Assembly: GCF_000337095.1 (NCBI RefSeq)
Contig: NZ_AOIV01000024.1
Span: forward strand, 51,085-115,084
Length of the DNA: 64,000 bases
Source: Halogeometricum pallidum JCM 14848
GTDB lineage: Archaea > Halobacteriota > Halobacteria > Halobacteriales > Haloferacaceae
Direction: 5' to 3'
Positions 17,746 through 25,903 of the stretch are shown here, in pieces (position 1 is the first letter of the stretch; each line of letters starts with the position of its first letter). The notes under the pieces are model-generated. The model worked only from the letters and a program-made list of their open reading frames with translations, searched no databases and was not told where the DNA came from. Position numbers and translations under genes: made by a program.

Positions 17746-18726
17746 TCAGAGCGAGGCGGCGACGTCCTCGGCGAAGTAGGTGAGAATCAGGTCGGCGCCC
17801 GCGCGCTTCATCGAGAGCAGCGACTCCGCCGCCGCCTCTTCGAGGTCCAACCAGCCGTTGTCCGCGGCGGCGTGGAGCATCGCGTACTCCCCGGATACGT
17901 TGTAGGCGGCGACGGGGTGGTCGAACCCCTCGCGCACCGCGCGCACGACGTCGAGGTAGGCGAGGGCGGGTTTCACCATCAGCACGTCCGCGCCCTGTTC
18001 TACGTCGGACGCCACCTCGCGCATCGCCTCGCGGGCGTTCGCGGGGTCCATCTGGTAGTGTCGCCGGTCGCCGAACGCCGGAGCGCCGTCGGCGGCGTCG
18101 CGGAACGGTCCGTAGAAGGCGCTCTCGTACTTCGCCGCGTAGGACATGATGGGCACGTCCTCGCGCCCGGAGTCGTCGAGTCCCTCGCGGATGGCGCCGA
18201 CCATCCCGTCGGTCATCGAACTGGGGGCGACCATGTCCGCGCCCGCCTCGGCGTGCGAGACGGCCGTCCTCGTCAGGAGGTCCAGCGTCTCGTCGTTCTT
18301 CACCGTCAGCGTCGGGTCCGTTTCGGCGTGCTCTTCTACGACTCCGCAGTGCCCGTGACTGGTGTACTCGCAGAGACAGACGTCGGTGATGACGTAGGCG
18401 TCCGTCGCCTCCGTCACCCGCCGCGTCGCCTCCTGTACGACGCCGTCCTCGGCCCACGCCCGCGTCCCGCGTTCGTCCTTCGACTCGGGGATGCCGAACA
18501 GCATCACCGCCTCGACGCCGGTCTCTCTGACCTCCTCGACGCGCGCGACGGCCTCGGAGACGGGGACGCGCTCCTGTCCCGGCATCGACTCGATGGGGAT
18601 TCGCTCCTCTGTCGTCGCGTCGACGAAGACGGGGGCGATGAGGTCGGAGGCGGAGAGGTCCGTCTCGCTGACGAGCGACCGGATACCGTCGGCCCGGAGA
18701 CGTCGCGGCCGGTCGGTGAGATTCAT
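17746..18726 (-). CDS. hemB: Delta-aminolevulinic acid dehydratase (porphobilinogen synthase)
   Basis: 326 residues from the ATG at 18724-18726; the family N-terminus (RPRRLRADGIRSLVSET) begins right after it. Catalytic residues are visible: zinc-site Cys117, Cys119 and Cys127 in VCLCEYTSHGHCG, and Schiff-base lysines Lys199 (SYAAKYESAFYGPFR) and Lys252 (LMVKPALAYLD). It condenses two ALA molecules to porphobilinogen. The Cys-type zinc site marks the zinc-dependent class rather than the magnesium-only class. Monocistronic; divergent from the DedA-like gene. Confidence 0.96.
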   Translation of the reverse strand: MNLTDRPRRLRADGIRSLVSETDLSASDLIAPVFVDATTEERIPIESMPGQERVPVSEAVARVEEVRETGVEAVMLFGIPESKDERGTRAWAEDGVVQEATRRVTEATDAYVITDVCLCEYTSHGHCGVVEEHAETDPTLTVKNDETLDLLTRTAVSHAEAGADMVAPSSMTDGMVGAIREGLDDSGREDVPIMSYAAKYESAFYGPFRDAADGAPAFGDRRHYQMDPANAREAMREVASDVEQGADVLMVKPALAYLDVVRAVREGFDHPVAAYNVSGEYAMLHAAADNGWLDLEEAAAESLLSMKRAGADLILTYFAEDVAASL

Positions 18727-18887
18727 ACCCGACGTTCGAACCGCGGCGGAAAAACCGCATCGCTCCCGGCGACCGGGACGCCTCGCTCTGACGGCCCGAC
18801 GCGGCCGGTCAGCCCCGTGACCGGTCAGCGAGACTACGTTCGGACGGAACGAAACTGGTATCAATCGTTCGGGGGTAGACCCTCCCA

Positions 18888-19400
18888 ATGCAGGCCCTCC
18901 AGGTGGCGCAGATGCCCGCGGAACTGAAGGCGCTGTTGAACTCCGAGTGGGCCTACGTCGTCCTCTTCGGCGTCTTCGTGCTGGAAGGGGCGATGCTGAT
19001 GTACTTCATGCCGAGCGAACTCGTCGTCCCGGCGTCGCTCGTCCTCCTCGGCACCGACGCCGCCGTCCCGGTCATCGGCGTGGCCGTCCTCGGCGCGACG
19101 CTCGGCCAGTACGCGCTGTTTAAAGTCGCTCAACGCGGCGGGCGCGAGTACCTCCTCCAGAAACGCTGGTTTAAGATCAGCGAGTCGAAACTCGACCGCT
19201 TCGACGGCTGGTTCGACCGCTGGGGTCCGGTCGTCGTCCCAGTGAGCAACTCGCTACTGTTCACCCGCGGGATGCTCACCGTCCCCGCCGGGTTCGCGGA
19301 GATGGACGATCACAAGTTCATCGCCCTCTCGGCCGTCGGGACGCTGTCGTTCGAGGTCATCCTCGCGGCGTTGTATCTCTACTTCGACACGCTGCTGTGA
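18888..19400 (+). CDS. DedA-family (VTT-domain) membrane protein
   Basis: 170 residues with about four to five hydrophobic segments. The paired re-entrant-type pattern FMPSELVVPASLVL and FTRGMLTVPAGFAEM with a conserved Arg fits the DedA/VTT fold. A basic and acidic cytosolic loop (residues 85-110) separates the halves. DedA proteins are implicated in undecaprenyl- or phospholipid flipping; in an archaeon the lipid would be a polyprenyl or archaeal phospholipid (inference). Slightly shorter than typical bacterial DedA (~200). Confidence 0.82.
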   Translation: MQALQVAQMPAELKALLNSEWAYVVLFGVFVLEGAMLMYFMPSELVVPASLVLLGTDAAVPVIGVAVLGATLGQYALFKVAQRGGREYLLQKRWFKISESKLDRFDGWFDRWGPVVVPVSNSLLFTRGMLTVPAGFAEMDDHKFIALSAVGTLSFEVILAALYLYFDTLL

Positions 19401-19822
19401 CGCAACCGGTCGAACTCACTATCCGTTCTGTGAACTCGTCTGCAACGTGGTCGACCTGCAGGGTCTGCTCTTCGTCCTGACCGGTTTCCGAATCTGACGT
19501 GGTCTCGAAGCGCGCGACTCGGACTCCGATTCCGGCCGTCGCTGTGATGGCGCTCTTCGGCCTCGCGCGGTTTTCACTCGGGTCCCGTTCGCGTGAATCG
19601 GTCCGTGAAAACACCTGCGTCATTTCATCCGATACGCGTCTTCGGCCGTCCCCACTCGCTCGATGCGGTCGATGTTTCGTCGATATTCACCGAGAGGCGT
19701 TCGCGCGAGATTCACCCCGTTCGATCAATATCTGTCGGCGTCGACCGCGTCCTCGTTCGCATACGCTCACTCGGTTCGGTCGATATCTAATCGATATTCA
19801 TCGAGAATCGTTCGCACGAGGC
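19401..19822. other. Intergenic region with diverged direct repeats
   Basis: 422 bases without a convincing gene. The notable content is an ~80-base imperfect direct repeat (19653-19733 and 19768-19845), the second copy running into the 3' end of the small CxxC gene. The remainder is moderately GC-rich sequence with no recognised element. Confidence 0.6.
19653..19733 (+). repeat. Imperfect direct repeat, copy A
   Basis: About 80 bases that align with 19768-19845 over nearly their whole length, with a 3-base gap and scattered substitutions. The most conserved block is CCGTTCGATCAATATC at the right end. Confidence 0.65.
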
Positions 19823-19845
19823 TCACTCCGTTCGATCAATATCGA
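19768..19845 (+). repeat. Imperfect direct repeat, copy B
   Basis: The second copy of the repeat at 19653-19733. It covers the last eight codons and stop of the small CxxC protein gene (minus strand), so copy A may be the remains of a partial duplication of that gene's 3' end. Confidence 0.65.
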
Positions 19846-19987
19846 TCTGCTCCCGCAGGGCGGCGAGTTCGTCGGAATCGGCGAGTTCCTCGACACGCTC
19901 TCGGAAGTGCCGTTCGCAGAGGCCCACCTTTATCCCGTCTTTTTCGGCGGCGTACGCGGCTTTTCGGTCGCAGTAGTGGCACTTCAT
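19823..19987 (-). CDS. Small CxxC protein, haloarchaeal (DUF6757-like)
   Basis: 54 residues from the ATG at 19985-19987. It begins MKCHYCDRKAAY, with a CxxC pair at 3 and 6, and has a further Cys24 and His27 in GLCERHF, together making a plausible zinc site (C-x2-C...C-x2-H). An acidic amphipathic helix follows (EELADSDELAALREQ). Codon use is typical of the genome. I believe this matches a small haloarchaeal family of unknown function; a regulatory or structural zinc-binding role is inference. Confidence 0.75.
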   Translation of the reverse strand: MKCHYCDRKAAYAAEKDGIKVGLCERHFRERVEELADSDELAALREQIDIDRTE

Positions 19988-20052
19988 ACACCCCTTTCGT
20001 TCCTCACCCGATTTAACTCTACGCTCCCGGTTATCGAGGGCGAGAGTCCGCG

Positions 20053-20883
20053 TCAGACGCTGGGAACGCGCGCGGCGAACGCCTCGAAGGCGTCTCGCGG
20101 CGGGCCGGCGACGCCGAGCGTCCTGTCGTGCGCGTCGCTCCCGCCGGTCAAGAGGAGGTCGTGCTCGGCGGCGACGCGTTCGACGAGGCCGGTATCCGCC
20201 CGTTCGGCGGCCGCGCCGCCGTAGGGGTAGAACCGCTCGACTGCGTCCAGTTCGGCGGCGCGTCCGAGCGCCGCCTCGGGGTCCGGATAGCGGAACGGGT
20301 GGGCGAGACCGATCACCGCACAGGCATCCCGAAGCGCTTCCACGCCCTCCTCGAACGCGGGGACGTACCGCTCCACGTAACAGGGGCCGTCGTTCCCGAT
20401 GAGGTGTTCGAACGCGCCCGCGTAGTCGTACGGGGCGTCGCTCTCCTCGACGGCGCGCGCGATGTTCGGTCGGCCGATGCCCTCGCGGAGTTCGACGTCG
20501 AGGCTCACGCCGAGGTGCGACTCGACGCGTTCGACTATCTCTCGACCGCGCTCCTTTCGGTCGGCCTGAATCCGCTCCGTCACCTCGCGGACGCGGGGCG
20601 TGTCGCGGACGCCGTACCCGAGGAGGTCCAACCGCTGTTCGGCCGCCTCGACGCGGAGTTCGACGCCGCGTATCACCGTCACCCCGTCGCGTTCGGTGAC
20701 GGGCGCGTCGAGGTCCGGATGGATCCGGTCGTGGTCCGTCACCGCGACGACGTCAACGCCCCCGGCGGTCGCGGCCGCCGGAACCTCCGGGACCGTCAGC
20801 ACCCCGTCGGACGCCGTCGTGTGGAGGTGGAGGTCCGCGGCGGGGGCCTCGTCGCCGCCGTCGCCGTTCCGCTCTCGAATCAC
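20053..20883 (-). CDS. PHP-domain metal-dependent phosphoesterase
   Basis: 276 residues from a GTG at 20881-20883. PHP motifs are in order: DLHLHTTASDG near residue 17, VTDHD near 48, a Glu in GVELRV near 74, LAHPFRYP around residue 195 and GGSDAHD around 248; these His/Asp/Glu residues bind the trinuclear metal centre. Stand-alone PHP proteins of this size (TrpH/YciV type) hydrolyse 3',5'-nucleotide phosphates or 5'-phosphorylated oligonucleotides. The exact substrate here is unknown. Divergent from the small gene at 21024 with a shared A/T-rich promoter region. Confidence 0.9.
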   Translation of the reverse strand: MIRERNGDGGDEAPAADLHLHTTASDGVLTVPEVPAAATAGGVDVVAVTDHDRIHPDLDAPVTERDGVTVIRGVELRVEAAEQRLDLLGYGVRDTPRVREVTERIQADRKERGREIVERVESHLGVSLDVELREGIGRPNIARAVEESDAPYDYAGAFEHLIGNDGPCYVERYVPAFEEGVEALRDACAVIGLAHPFRYPDPEAALGRAAELDAVERFYPYGGAAAERADTGLVERVAAEHDLLLTGGSDAHDRTLGVAGPPRDAFEAFAARVPSV

Positions 20884-20977
20884 GGTCGTGGGTCGGCCGT
20901 GGCCCCTGAAAGCGTTTCCGACCGCCTCCTAATATGTGGTATAATGACCATAATACAGACTAATGTGTACAATCACG

Positions 20978-20995
20978 ATAATGGAAAAACATTAT
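20978..20995. promoter_or_regulatory. Inverted repeat overlapping a promoter
   Basis: ATAATG, six bases GAAAAA, then CATTAT: a perfect 6-bp inverted repeat. Its right arm forms the TATA-like ATTATG about 28 bases before the ATG at 21024, so a bound protein would block TBP. Additional ATAATG/CATAAT elements occur at 20941-20955 toward the PHP gene. Confidence 0.4.
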
Positions 20996-21023
20996 GAATA
21001 GGGCCTGGCTACGACTGGGTGTA

Positions 21024-21308
21024 ATGCGCCTGAACCGAACCGGCGACCTGATCGACGCCCACGAATACCCCGCGACCACCGAAGAACTCATCGAGGCGTA
21101 CGGCGACCAGACCATCGAACACCCCAACGGCAGCGAACAGGTCGGAGACGTGTTCGCCCGCACCGGGTCCGAGACGTACACCTGCGCCGACGACGCCCGA
21201 AACGCCCTCCTTTGCGGTTTGGGCCACGAAGCCGTCGGTCGCCGCTACTACAGCGACCGGGACGTCTCCACCTTCGGCGAGGACGGTCCCGAACAGGTCT
21301 CTTTCTAA
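21024..21308 (+). CDS. Small haloarchaeal protein (DUF5789-like)
   Basis: 94 residues, acidic, no membrane segment. The ATG at 21024 is preferred over one at 20994 because a TATA-like element sits ~28 bases upstream of it and the conserved-looking portion (LNRTGDLIDAHEYPATTEELIEAYG) begins there. The C-terminal half, with ARNALLCGLGHEAVGRRYYSDRD, looks like a compact helical domain. It resembles the haloarchaeal DUF5789 group; the function is unknown. It converges on the DUF5784-like gene with a 3-base gap. Confidence 0.78.
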   Translation: MRLNRTGDLIDAHEYPATTEELIEAYGDQTIEHPNGSEQVGDVFARTGSETYTCADDARNALLCGLGHEAVGRRYYSDRDVSTFGEDGPEQVSF

Positions 21309-21311
21309 AAA

Positions 21312-22301
21312 TTAGAACGGCACGTCGAGGGGGACGCGCCCCTTTGTGTAGCCGTCGAATCTACCGTCGGGCCGGACCCGAAACACCACCGCCGGCCGGT
21401 GGTGGACCTCGGGTTTCTCGTCGCGAACCGCGCGCCACTCGTCGTCCGGGAACGACGAGCAGTCGACGAACAGGACGACGCCGCCGCCGTGCTCCTGTAA
21501 CTGTCCGCCGGACTTCGTCTCGGCGGTGTCGCGGACGGCGGCCACCGGCGTCCCCGCACTGCGCTTGCTCGTCGGAAGCGGCCGCGTCACCTCGACGAGC
21601 GTTCCGTCGCCGCCCTTCGTCGCGCGGTAGTCGATGGCGTGCCCGGTGGTGACGTCTATCTCGGGGACGATGTCGTAGCCCATGTCGACGAGGAACTTCC
21701 CGGCGTTGAACTCGCCCATCGACGCGGTCATCCGCGTCAGGTCGAGGTACTCGGAGGTGCCGAGTTTCCCCGCCATCACTTCCCGGTAGTCGTCGAGGAC
21801 GCCCGTCGCGAGGAACTCCTCGTAGAACGAGAGCGCCTCCTCGCGCGTCGCGTCGGGGAACCCCGCGGCGTGGTCGTAGAAGAACGACCGGGTCGTCTCG
21901 CGGCCGTCCTTTGAGAGGAAGACGGGGAGGAAGTACCACGAGAGGTGGGGGTACGGCTCCAGCCACGGCGACTCCTCGTGCAGTTGCGCGGTCAGTTCGC
22001 GCGTCACCCACCGCCTTATCGCGTGGGGAACCTCCTCGAATCCTTTCTTGTCGGTCCGCCAGAGGGCCTCGGGGGTCTCCGTGTTGCCCATCCAGTAGGC
22101 GTCCTCGCCGTCCCAGCAGAACAGGGCGATGTCGCCGTTGTCCATCTCGAACCGCACGGCTTCGAAGCCGCTCGGCGGTTTGAACCACGGCGTTTCCATC
22201 GTCGCTCCGAGGTTCGAATCGAGGTCGTCGTACAAGTCTCGCCGGACGCGGGCCTCGTCCCACCGTCCCGGCGCGTAGCGAAATCGCAGGGGACGTGCCA
22301 C
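21312..22301 (-). CDS. Haloarchaeal conserved protein (DUF5784-like), possible nuclease fold
   Basis: 329 residues from the GTG at 22299-22301 (PLRFRYAPGRW follows); a longer reading extends into the divergent promoter. The protein is soluble and Trp-rich in its first 130 residues (PWFKPP, ENTETPEALWRTD-like segments). The C-terminal third has E197 in MGEFNAGKFL, D224 in GHAIDYRA and E237 in LVEVTRP, then hydrophobic strands, an arrangement reminiscent of PD-(D/E)XK nucleases with Thr replacing Lys. I place it in a haloarchaea-only family of unknown function; nuclease activity is a hypothesis. Confidence 0.75.
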   Translation of the reverse strand: MARPLRFRYAPGRWDEARVRRDLYDDLDSNLGATMETPWFKPPSGFEAVRFEMDNGDIALFCWDGEDAYWMGNTETPEALWRTDKKGFEEVPHAIRRWVTRELTAQLHEESPWLEPYPHLSWYFLPVFLSKDGRETTRSFFYDHAAGFPDATREEALSFYEEFLATGVLDDYREVMAGKLGTSEYLDLTRMTASMGEFNAGKFLVDMGYDIVPEIDVTTGHAIDYRATKGGDGTLVEVTRPLPTSKRSAGTPVAAVRDTAETKSGGQLQEHGGGVVLFVDCSSFPDDEWRAVRDEKPEVHHRPAVVFRVRPDGRFDGYTKGRVPLDVPF

Positions 22302-22372
22302 GCACGTGATTTCTTCGGGCTCCCGTATAGCCGTTCCGCGTCGTCCGTGTCGTTCTCCGTTGCTTATATGTG

Positions 22373-22380
22373 GGAAGAAC
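22373..22380 (+). promoter_or_regulatory. TATA element of the DUF5786-like gene
   Basis: CTTATATG centred about 24 bases before the ATG at 22400 implies a leaderless transcript, typical of haloarchaea. Confidence 0.55.
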
Positions 22381-22399
22381 ACACACGTTACCCTGTATC

Positions 22400-22573
22400 A
22401 TGTCGATGGGTGCCTACGACGACGACGAGCACGAACGCAGAGAGCGGAAGAACGGCTCGGTCGACGCCGCCTTCGACGACGACCGGCGGGTGTACCGCGG
22501 GGAGATGACCTACGACGCGGGCGACTCCGCGGAGGCCCTCCTCGACCAGTTCCGCGAGATGCAGGAGCGCTAG
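22400..22573 (+). CDS. Small acidic haloarchaeal protein (DUF5786-like)
   Basis: 57 residues: MSMGAYDDDEHERRERK, then a short strand region and a C-terminal helix DSAEALLDQFREMQER. Very hydrophilic and acidic, with no Cys. The ATG is positioned for leaderless translation after the TATA element at 22373. It matches a small protein I associate with the haloarchaeal DUF5786 family; the function is unknown. Its stop codon overlaps the stop of the convergent membrane-protein gene. Confidence 0.75.
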   Translation: MSMGAYDDDEHERRERKNGSVDAAFDDDRRVYRGEMTYDAGDSAEALLDQFREMQER

Positions 22574-23301
22574 GCCTCGTCGTCCACGTCGACGGTCACC
22601 GCGGCTATCGTCGAGACGACGGTAACGGCGACGACGTGGCCGCCGACGGCCATCAGCATCACGGGTTGGTCGAGGATGAACGGCACCAGCGCTAACTGCG
22701 CGACGCCGAAGAGGACGTTCCAGCCGTCCGCGATACGGAGCGTCCGCGCCGTCGCAGAGTCGACGGTGTAGCGCCAGGACCCCCACACCGAGACGATGGC
22801 CGCCCACCACGAGGTGCCGATGCGGTAGCAGAGGTCCCAGAGAACGAGTAGCGTGAGGTAGACGACGACGACGGGCGGTTCGCGTCCGAACACCGCCGTC
22901 ACCAGCGTCGTCTCCCCCTGTAGCGGGTCGTAGACGAACAGGTGCGTGACGAGGGCGACGAACGCGAGGACCCCGAGGACGACTTCGATGCTCGACCCGA
23001 ACAGCAGGCGCGTGTACGCGTCGGGGAGGTTCGTCTCCCGCGTCGTCCGGCCCATCCGGAGCATCACGACGCTGCCGACGGCGGCGACGCCGACGGCGAT
23101 GCTTCCGGGGACGACGGCCTGCCAGAGGTCGTACGCCCACGCGAAGAAGACGACGAACACCTCGAACAGTCCCAGTTGGAGGGCGATGGCCTCACCGTCG
23201 GTCAGGTCGATGCCGGGGAGGGCGCCGACGATGCTCTCGTACACCCACGTCTCCCCGAACTGCGTGCGCGACACCCGCACGTCTCGCGGTGCGCGCGGCA
23301 T
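22570..23301 (-). CDS. Haloarchaeal integral membrane protein, unknown function
   Basis: 243 residues with about six hydrophobic segments after a 40-residue N-terminal region containing FGETWVYESIVGALPG. The ATG at 23299-23301 abuts the stop of the upstream epimerase gene (23302), so the two form an operon. Trp/Tyr-rich loops (LWDLCYRIGTSWWAAI) precede the last two helices. Resembles a haloarchaeal conserved membrane family without known activity (possibly DUF7530). Confidence 0.78.
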   Translation of the reverse strand: MPRAPRDVRVSRTQFGETWVYESIVGALPGIDLTDGEAIALQLGLFEVFVVFFAWAYDLWQAVVPGSIAVGVAAVGSVVMLRMGRTTRETNLPDAYTRLLFGSSIEVVLGVLAFVALVTHLFVYDPLQGETTLVTAVFGREPPVVVVYLTLLVLWDLCYRIGTSWWAAIVSVWGSWRYTVDSATARTLRIADGWNVLFGVAQLALVPFILDQPVMLMAVGGHVVAVTVVSTIAAVTVDVDDEA

Positions 23302-24459
23302 TCAGCGGTCCGTCGGGTTCGCGTTCGATTCGAGGTCGGTTCCCCCCGCACCCGTCCTGGGTCCGTCGCCGTCGCTCTCGCCGCCATCGCCGGTATCGCG
23401 CTCCTCGATTTCGCCGTTCTCGTCGGCTGCGCCGTCGACGTTGTCGCCGTCGCCGTCGTCACCCCCTCGTTCTATCGCCGGAACCGTCCGTTCGCTCACC
23501 GACCCCTCGGCCTCTCCGAGGGCGCGGCGAACCGACTCGTCGAACGAGGTCAGCGACACCTCGACGTACTCTTTGATGCTGTCGTCGCGGACGACGACGG
23601 AGTTCTTCAGCCCGTCTATCAGCGGTCTGGCCACGGAGGGCGGCACGTCGGTGACGAAGCCGACCCAGTACGAGGAGAGACGCGGCGTCAGCACCGGCAC
23701 GGAGAACAGTTTCGTCCGCCGGCCGAGGAGGCCGCCGACGCGCGTCAGCACCTCCCCGTAGGTCAGCACGTCGGGACCGCCTATCTCGAACGTCCGACCG
23801 GCCGTCTCCGGCGCGTCGAGGACGCCGACGAGGTACGCCACCACGTCGTCGACGCAGATGGGCTGACACTCCGTGTCCACCCACCGCGGTGTCACCATCA
23901 CCGGCAGGCGGCCGGCGAGTTGGCGTATCACCTCGAAACCCGCGCTCCCGTCGCCGATGACGATGGCCGCGCGGAGCGTCGTCAGGTCGAACGCCCCCTG
24001 CCCGAGGATGAGTTCGACCTCTCGGCGCGACCTCAGATGCGACGACAGGCGGTCTTGGTCCTCGCCGAGGCCGCCGAGGTAGACGGCGCGTTCGACGCCC
24101 GCCTTCGACGCCGCCCGCTCGAAGTTCCGCGCGGCCCGCCGGTCGCGCTCCTCGAAGTCCTTGCCCGACTGCATCGAGTGAACGAGGTAGTAGGCGGCCT
24201 CGATGTCCAGCGCCGAGAGCACGTCCGCGAGCGTCCGGCTTCCCCGGTCGTCCTCGGTCGATTCGCCGTCCGGGCCGCCGTCGACGACGCGGTAGCTCCG
24301 CGGTTCGAGCAGGTCGCCCTCGACGACGCGAACGCCGTCCGGCAGGTCGCTCGACGCGGCGTCGCGGACGAGGACCGACACGTCGTGGCCGGCCTCCCGA
24401 AGCGCGGGGACGAGACGACTGCCGACGAACCCGGTCGCGCCGGTCACGAGAACTCGCAT
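23302..24459 (-). CDS. NAD(P)-binding epimerase/NmrA-like protein
   Basis: 385 residues. The N-terminus MRVLVTGATGFVGSRL is the Rossmann TGxxGxxG motif of atypical short-chain dehydrogenases, followed by DVLSALDIEAAYYLVHSM and ERAVYLGGLGE as in the YbjT/NmrA-like group. Acting residues of the classical YxxxK pair are not in the usual place, so it may be an NAD(P) sensor or quinone-related chaperone rather than a sugar epimerase. After residue ~335 there is a long Asp/Glu/Gly-rich tail that looks disordered. Operonic with the following membrane protein. Confidence 0.85.
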   Translation of the reverse strand: MRVLVTGATGFVGSRLVPALREAGHDVSVLVRDAASSDLPDGVRVVEGDLLEPRSYRVVDGGPDGESTEDDRGSRTLADVLSALDIEAAYYLVHSMQSGKDFEERDRRAARNFERAASKAGVERAVYLGGLGEDQDRLSSHLRSRREVELILGQGAFDLTTLRAAIVIGDGSAGFEVIRQLAGRLPVMVTPRWVDTECQPICVDDVVAYLVGVLDAPETAGRTFEIGGPDVLTYGEVLTRVGGLLGRRTKLFSVPVLTPRLSSYWVGFVTDVPPSVARPLIDGLKNSVVVRDDSIKEYVEVSLTSFDESVRRALGEAEGSVSERTVPAIERGGDDGDGDNVDGAADENGEIEERDTGDGGESDGDGPRTGAGGTDLESNANPTDR

Positions 24460-24555
24460 GGCCTTTCGAACGGACGCGACCCTGTTAACGGTTCGTCCCG
24501 CCCGGTCGGCGCACGGCCCCGCCGCGACCGCCGGGCGTCGCCCCGCCGCCTCCGC

Positions 24556-25479
24556 TCACTCGACGGACTCCCACCCGGGCGTCTCCGGGGCGCCGCGGGC
24601 GACTTCGACCGCTTCGCCGCTCGGGGCGTCGGAGGCGTCCTCGCCGACCGCTCCCGCGAGTTCGGCCCACTCGCCGGCCGCGCCGCCGGCCCACGAGTCC
24701 GCGTCGAGGACCGCCTCGCGGGCGTCCGCGGCGCGCGCTTCGTCCACTTCGACCGACCCCGGGTGCGACCCGACGGCGACGCCGACGAACGACGCGCGGT
24801 CCGCGTCGGTCAGTTCGCCCGCCCGCATCCTGTCGACGACGCCGTCGAGGCTCCCGGGGTCGGGGTGGGCGAACACCTTCGACCCGACGGCCTGCGGACC
24901 GAGGAGCAGGCCGCTCACGTCCGGCGCCTCGCGGTCCAGCAGTCTGTCGCCGCCGAAGGCGTCTTCGACTCGCTCGCACTCGGTCTGTTTTTCGAGCGCG
25001 AGATTGTGGCCGGGGTATTCGGCGCACTCGTCGGGGTACAGGTCGTCGCCGTGGATGCGACACTGGAGCGTCTCGGGGTCCAGAAAGGCGCAGGCGTCCA
25101 TCCACGTCCGGCCGACGCCGAACGGCGAGACGGGTTTCGGCGACTTCCGGAGGCCGACGAAGAACGCCGGTCGGTCCCCGAGTGCGGCCACTTCGACGCC
25201 GTCTATCTCGACGCCGGGGTCGGATTCGCCCCGGTCGGTTCCCCCATCGTCGCCGTCGTCCTCGCTCTCTCCCTCGCCGGCGGCCCACATCCGCGGGACC
25301 AAGGCGTCCCCGAACCCGCCGCGGACGAACCCGGCCACCTCGTCGCGCGTCAGGGGGACGAGGTTGTACACGTCGTCGAGCGGTCGTCTCGGTCCGCGAC
25401 GCTCGTGGTCCGAGGGCGCCGACGACACGGGGCGCCAGTCGACGCAGCATCCGGCGCAGCCCTCGCAGTTCACCTTCAT
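24556..25479 (-). CDS. YkgJ-type cysteine cluster protein
   Basis: 307 residues from the ATG at 25477-25479; a TTG nine codons earlier is less likely because the conserved region starts at MKVNCEGCAGCC. The N-terminal CxxCxxCC and the later CAFLDPETLQCRIHGDDLYPDECAEYP form the Cys cluster of the YkgJ/UPF0153 family, likely binding zinc or iron-sulfur. Residues about 70-95 are an acidic low-complexity insert. The C-terminal 150 residues are acidic and helical. Function unknown. Confidence 0.82.
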   Translation of the reverse strand: MKVNCEGCAGCCVDWRPVSSAPSDHERRGPRRPLDDVYNLVPLTRDEVAGFVRGGFGDALVPRMWAAGEGESEDDGDDGGTDRGESDPGVEIDGVEVAALGDRPAFFVGLRKSPKPVSPFGVGRTWMDACAFLDPETLQCRIHGDDLYPDECAEYPGHNLALEKQTECERVEDAFGGDRLLDREAPDVSGLLLGPQAVGSKVFAHPDPGSLDGVVDRMRAGELTDADRASFVGVAVGSHPGSVEVDEARAADAREAVLDADSWAGGAAGEWAELAGAVGEDASDAPSGEAVEVARGAPETPGWESVE

Positions 25480-25624
25480 GTACGTGGATTGTCGGCGGTC
25501 GGACAAGAAACTCGGCGTGGACCGGACGGACTGTCCGCGGACGCGACTGATAGGCCTCCGTCGAAGCGACCCGCCGCCACTCGGTGACCGAGCGCTCTTA
25601 CCCGTCGAAGTCGTCCTCCGACCC

Positions 25625-25828
25625 GTGACGAAAGAACCGTGCGACGGCTGCGGTCAACCCGTCCGTATCGGCGGCGGCATCGGCGACTTCTGGTCGTTCT
25701 CGACCGAGTCGACGCAGGGAATCACGCTCGAATTCGACGACGGCGGCGAGTTCTTCCTCTGCTACGACTGCATCGACCGCCTGCCCGACGACCGCGCGGC
25801 GACGAGCGAGGACGTGAAGGCGCTGTGA
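25625..25828 (+). CDS. Small zinc-ribbon-like protein
   Basis: 67 residues from the GTG at 25625-25627. Two CxxC pairs, CDGCG near residue 6 and CYDCI near residue 48, frame a small acidic beta domain (DFWSFSTESTQGITLEFDDGGEFFL), consistent with a zinc ribbon. Divergent from the YkgJ-like gene and 75 bases before the helicase gene on the same strand. It resembles small haloarchaeal proteins of unknown function (possibly DUF7561). Confidence 0.78.
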   Translation: MTKEPCDGCGQPVRIGGGIGDFWSFSTESTQGITLEFDDGGEFFLCYDCIDRLPDDRAATSEDVKAL

Positions 25829-25870
25829 GGGCGTTCGGGGCCGTCCGCCGACTCGGACCGCCGGGAGCGA

Positions 25871-25880
25871 TGCTTTTACT
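25871..25880 (+). promoter_or_regulatory. TATA-like element of the helicase gene
   Basis: TGCTTTTACT lies about 28 bases before the GTG start at 25904, which would make the helicase mRNA leaderless. Confidence 0.4.
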
Positions 25881-25903
25881 CCCGGCGGCGGCCACTCGCA
25901 GAC

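Noticed and set aside
22942..25587. 881-codon plus-strand frame
   Set aside because: It runs antisense through a membrane-protein gene, an epimerase gene and a cysteine-cluster gene, all with recognised or coherent products.
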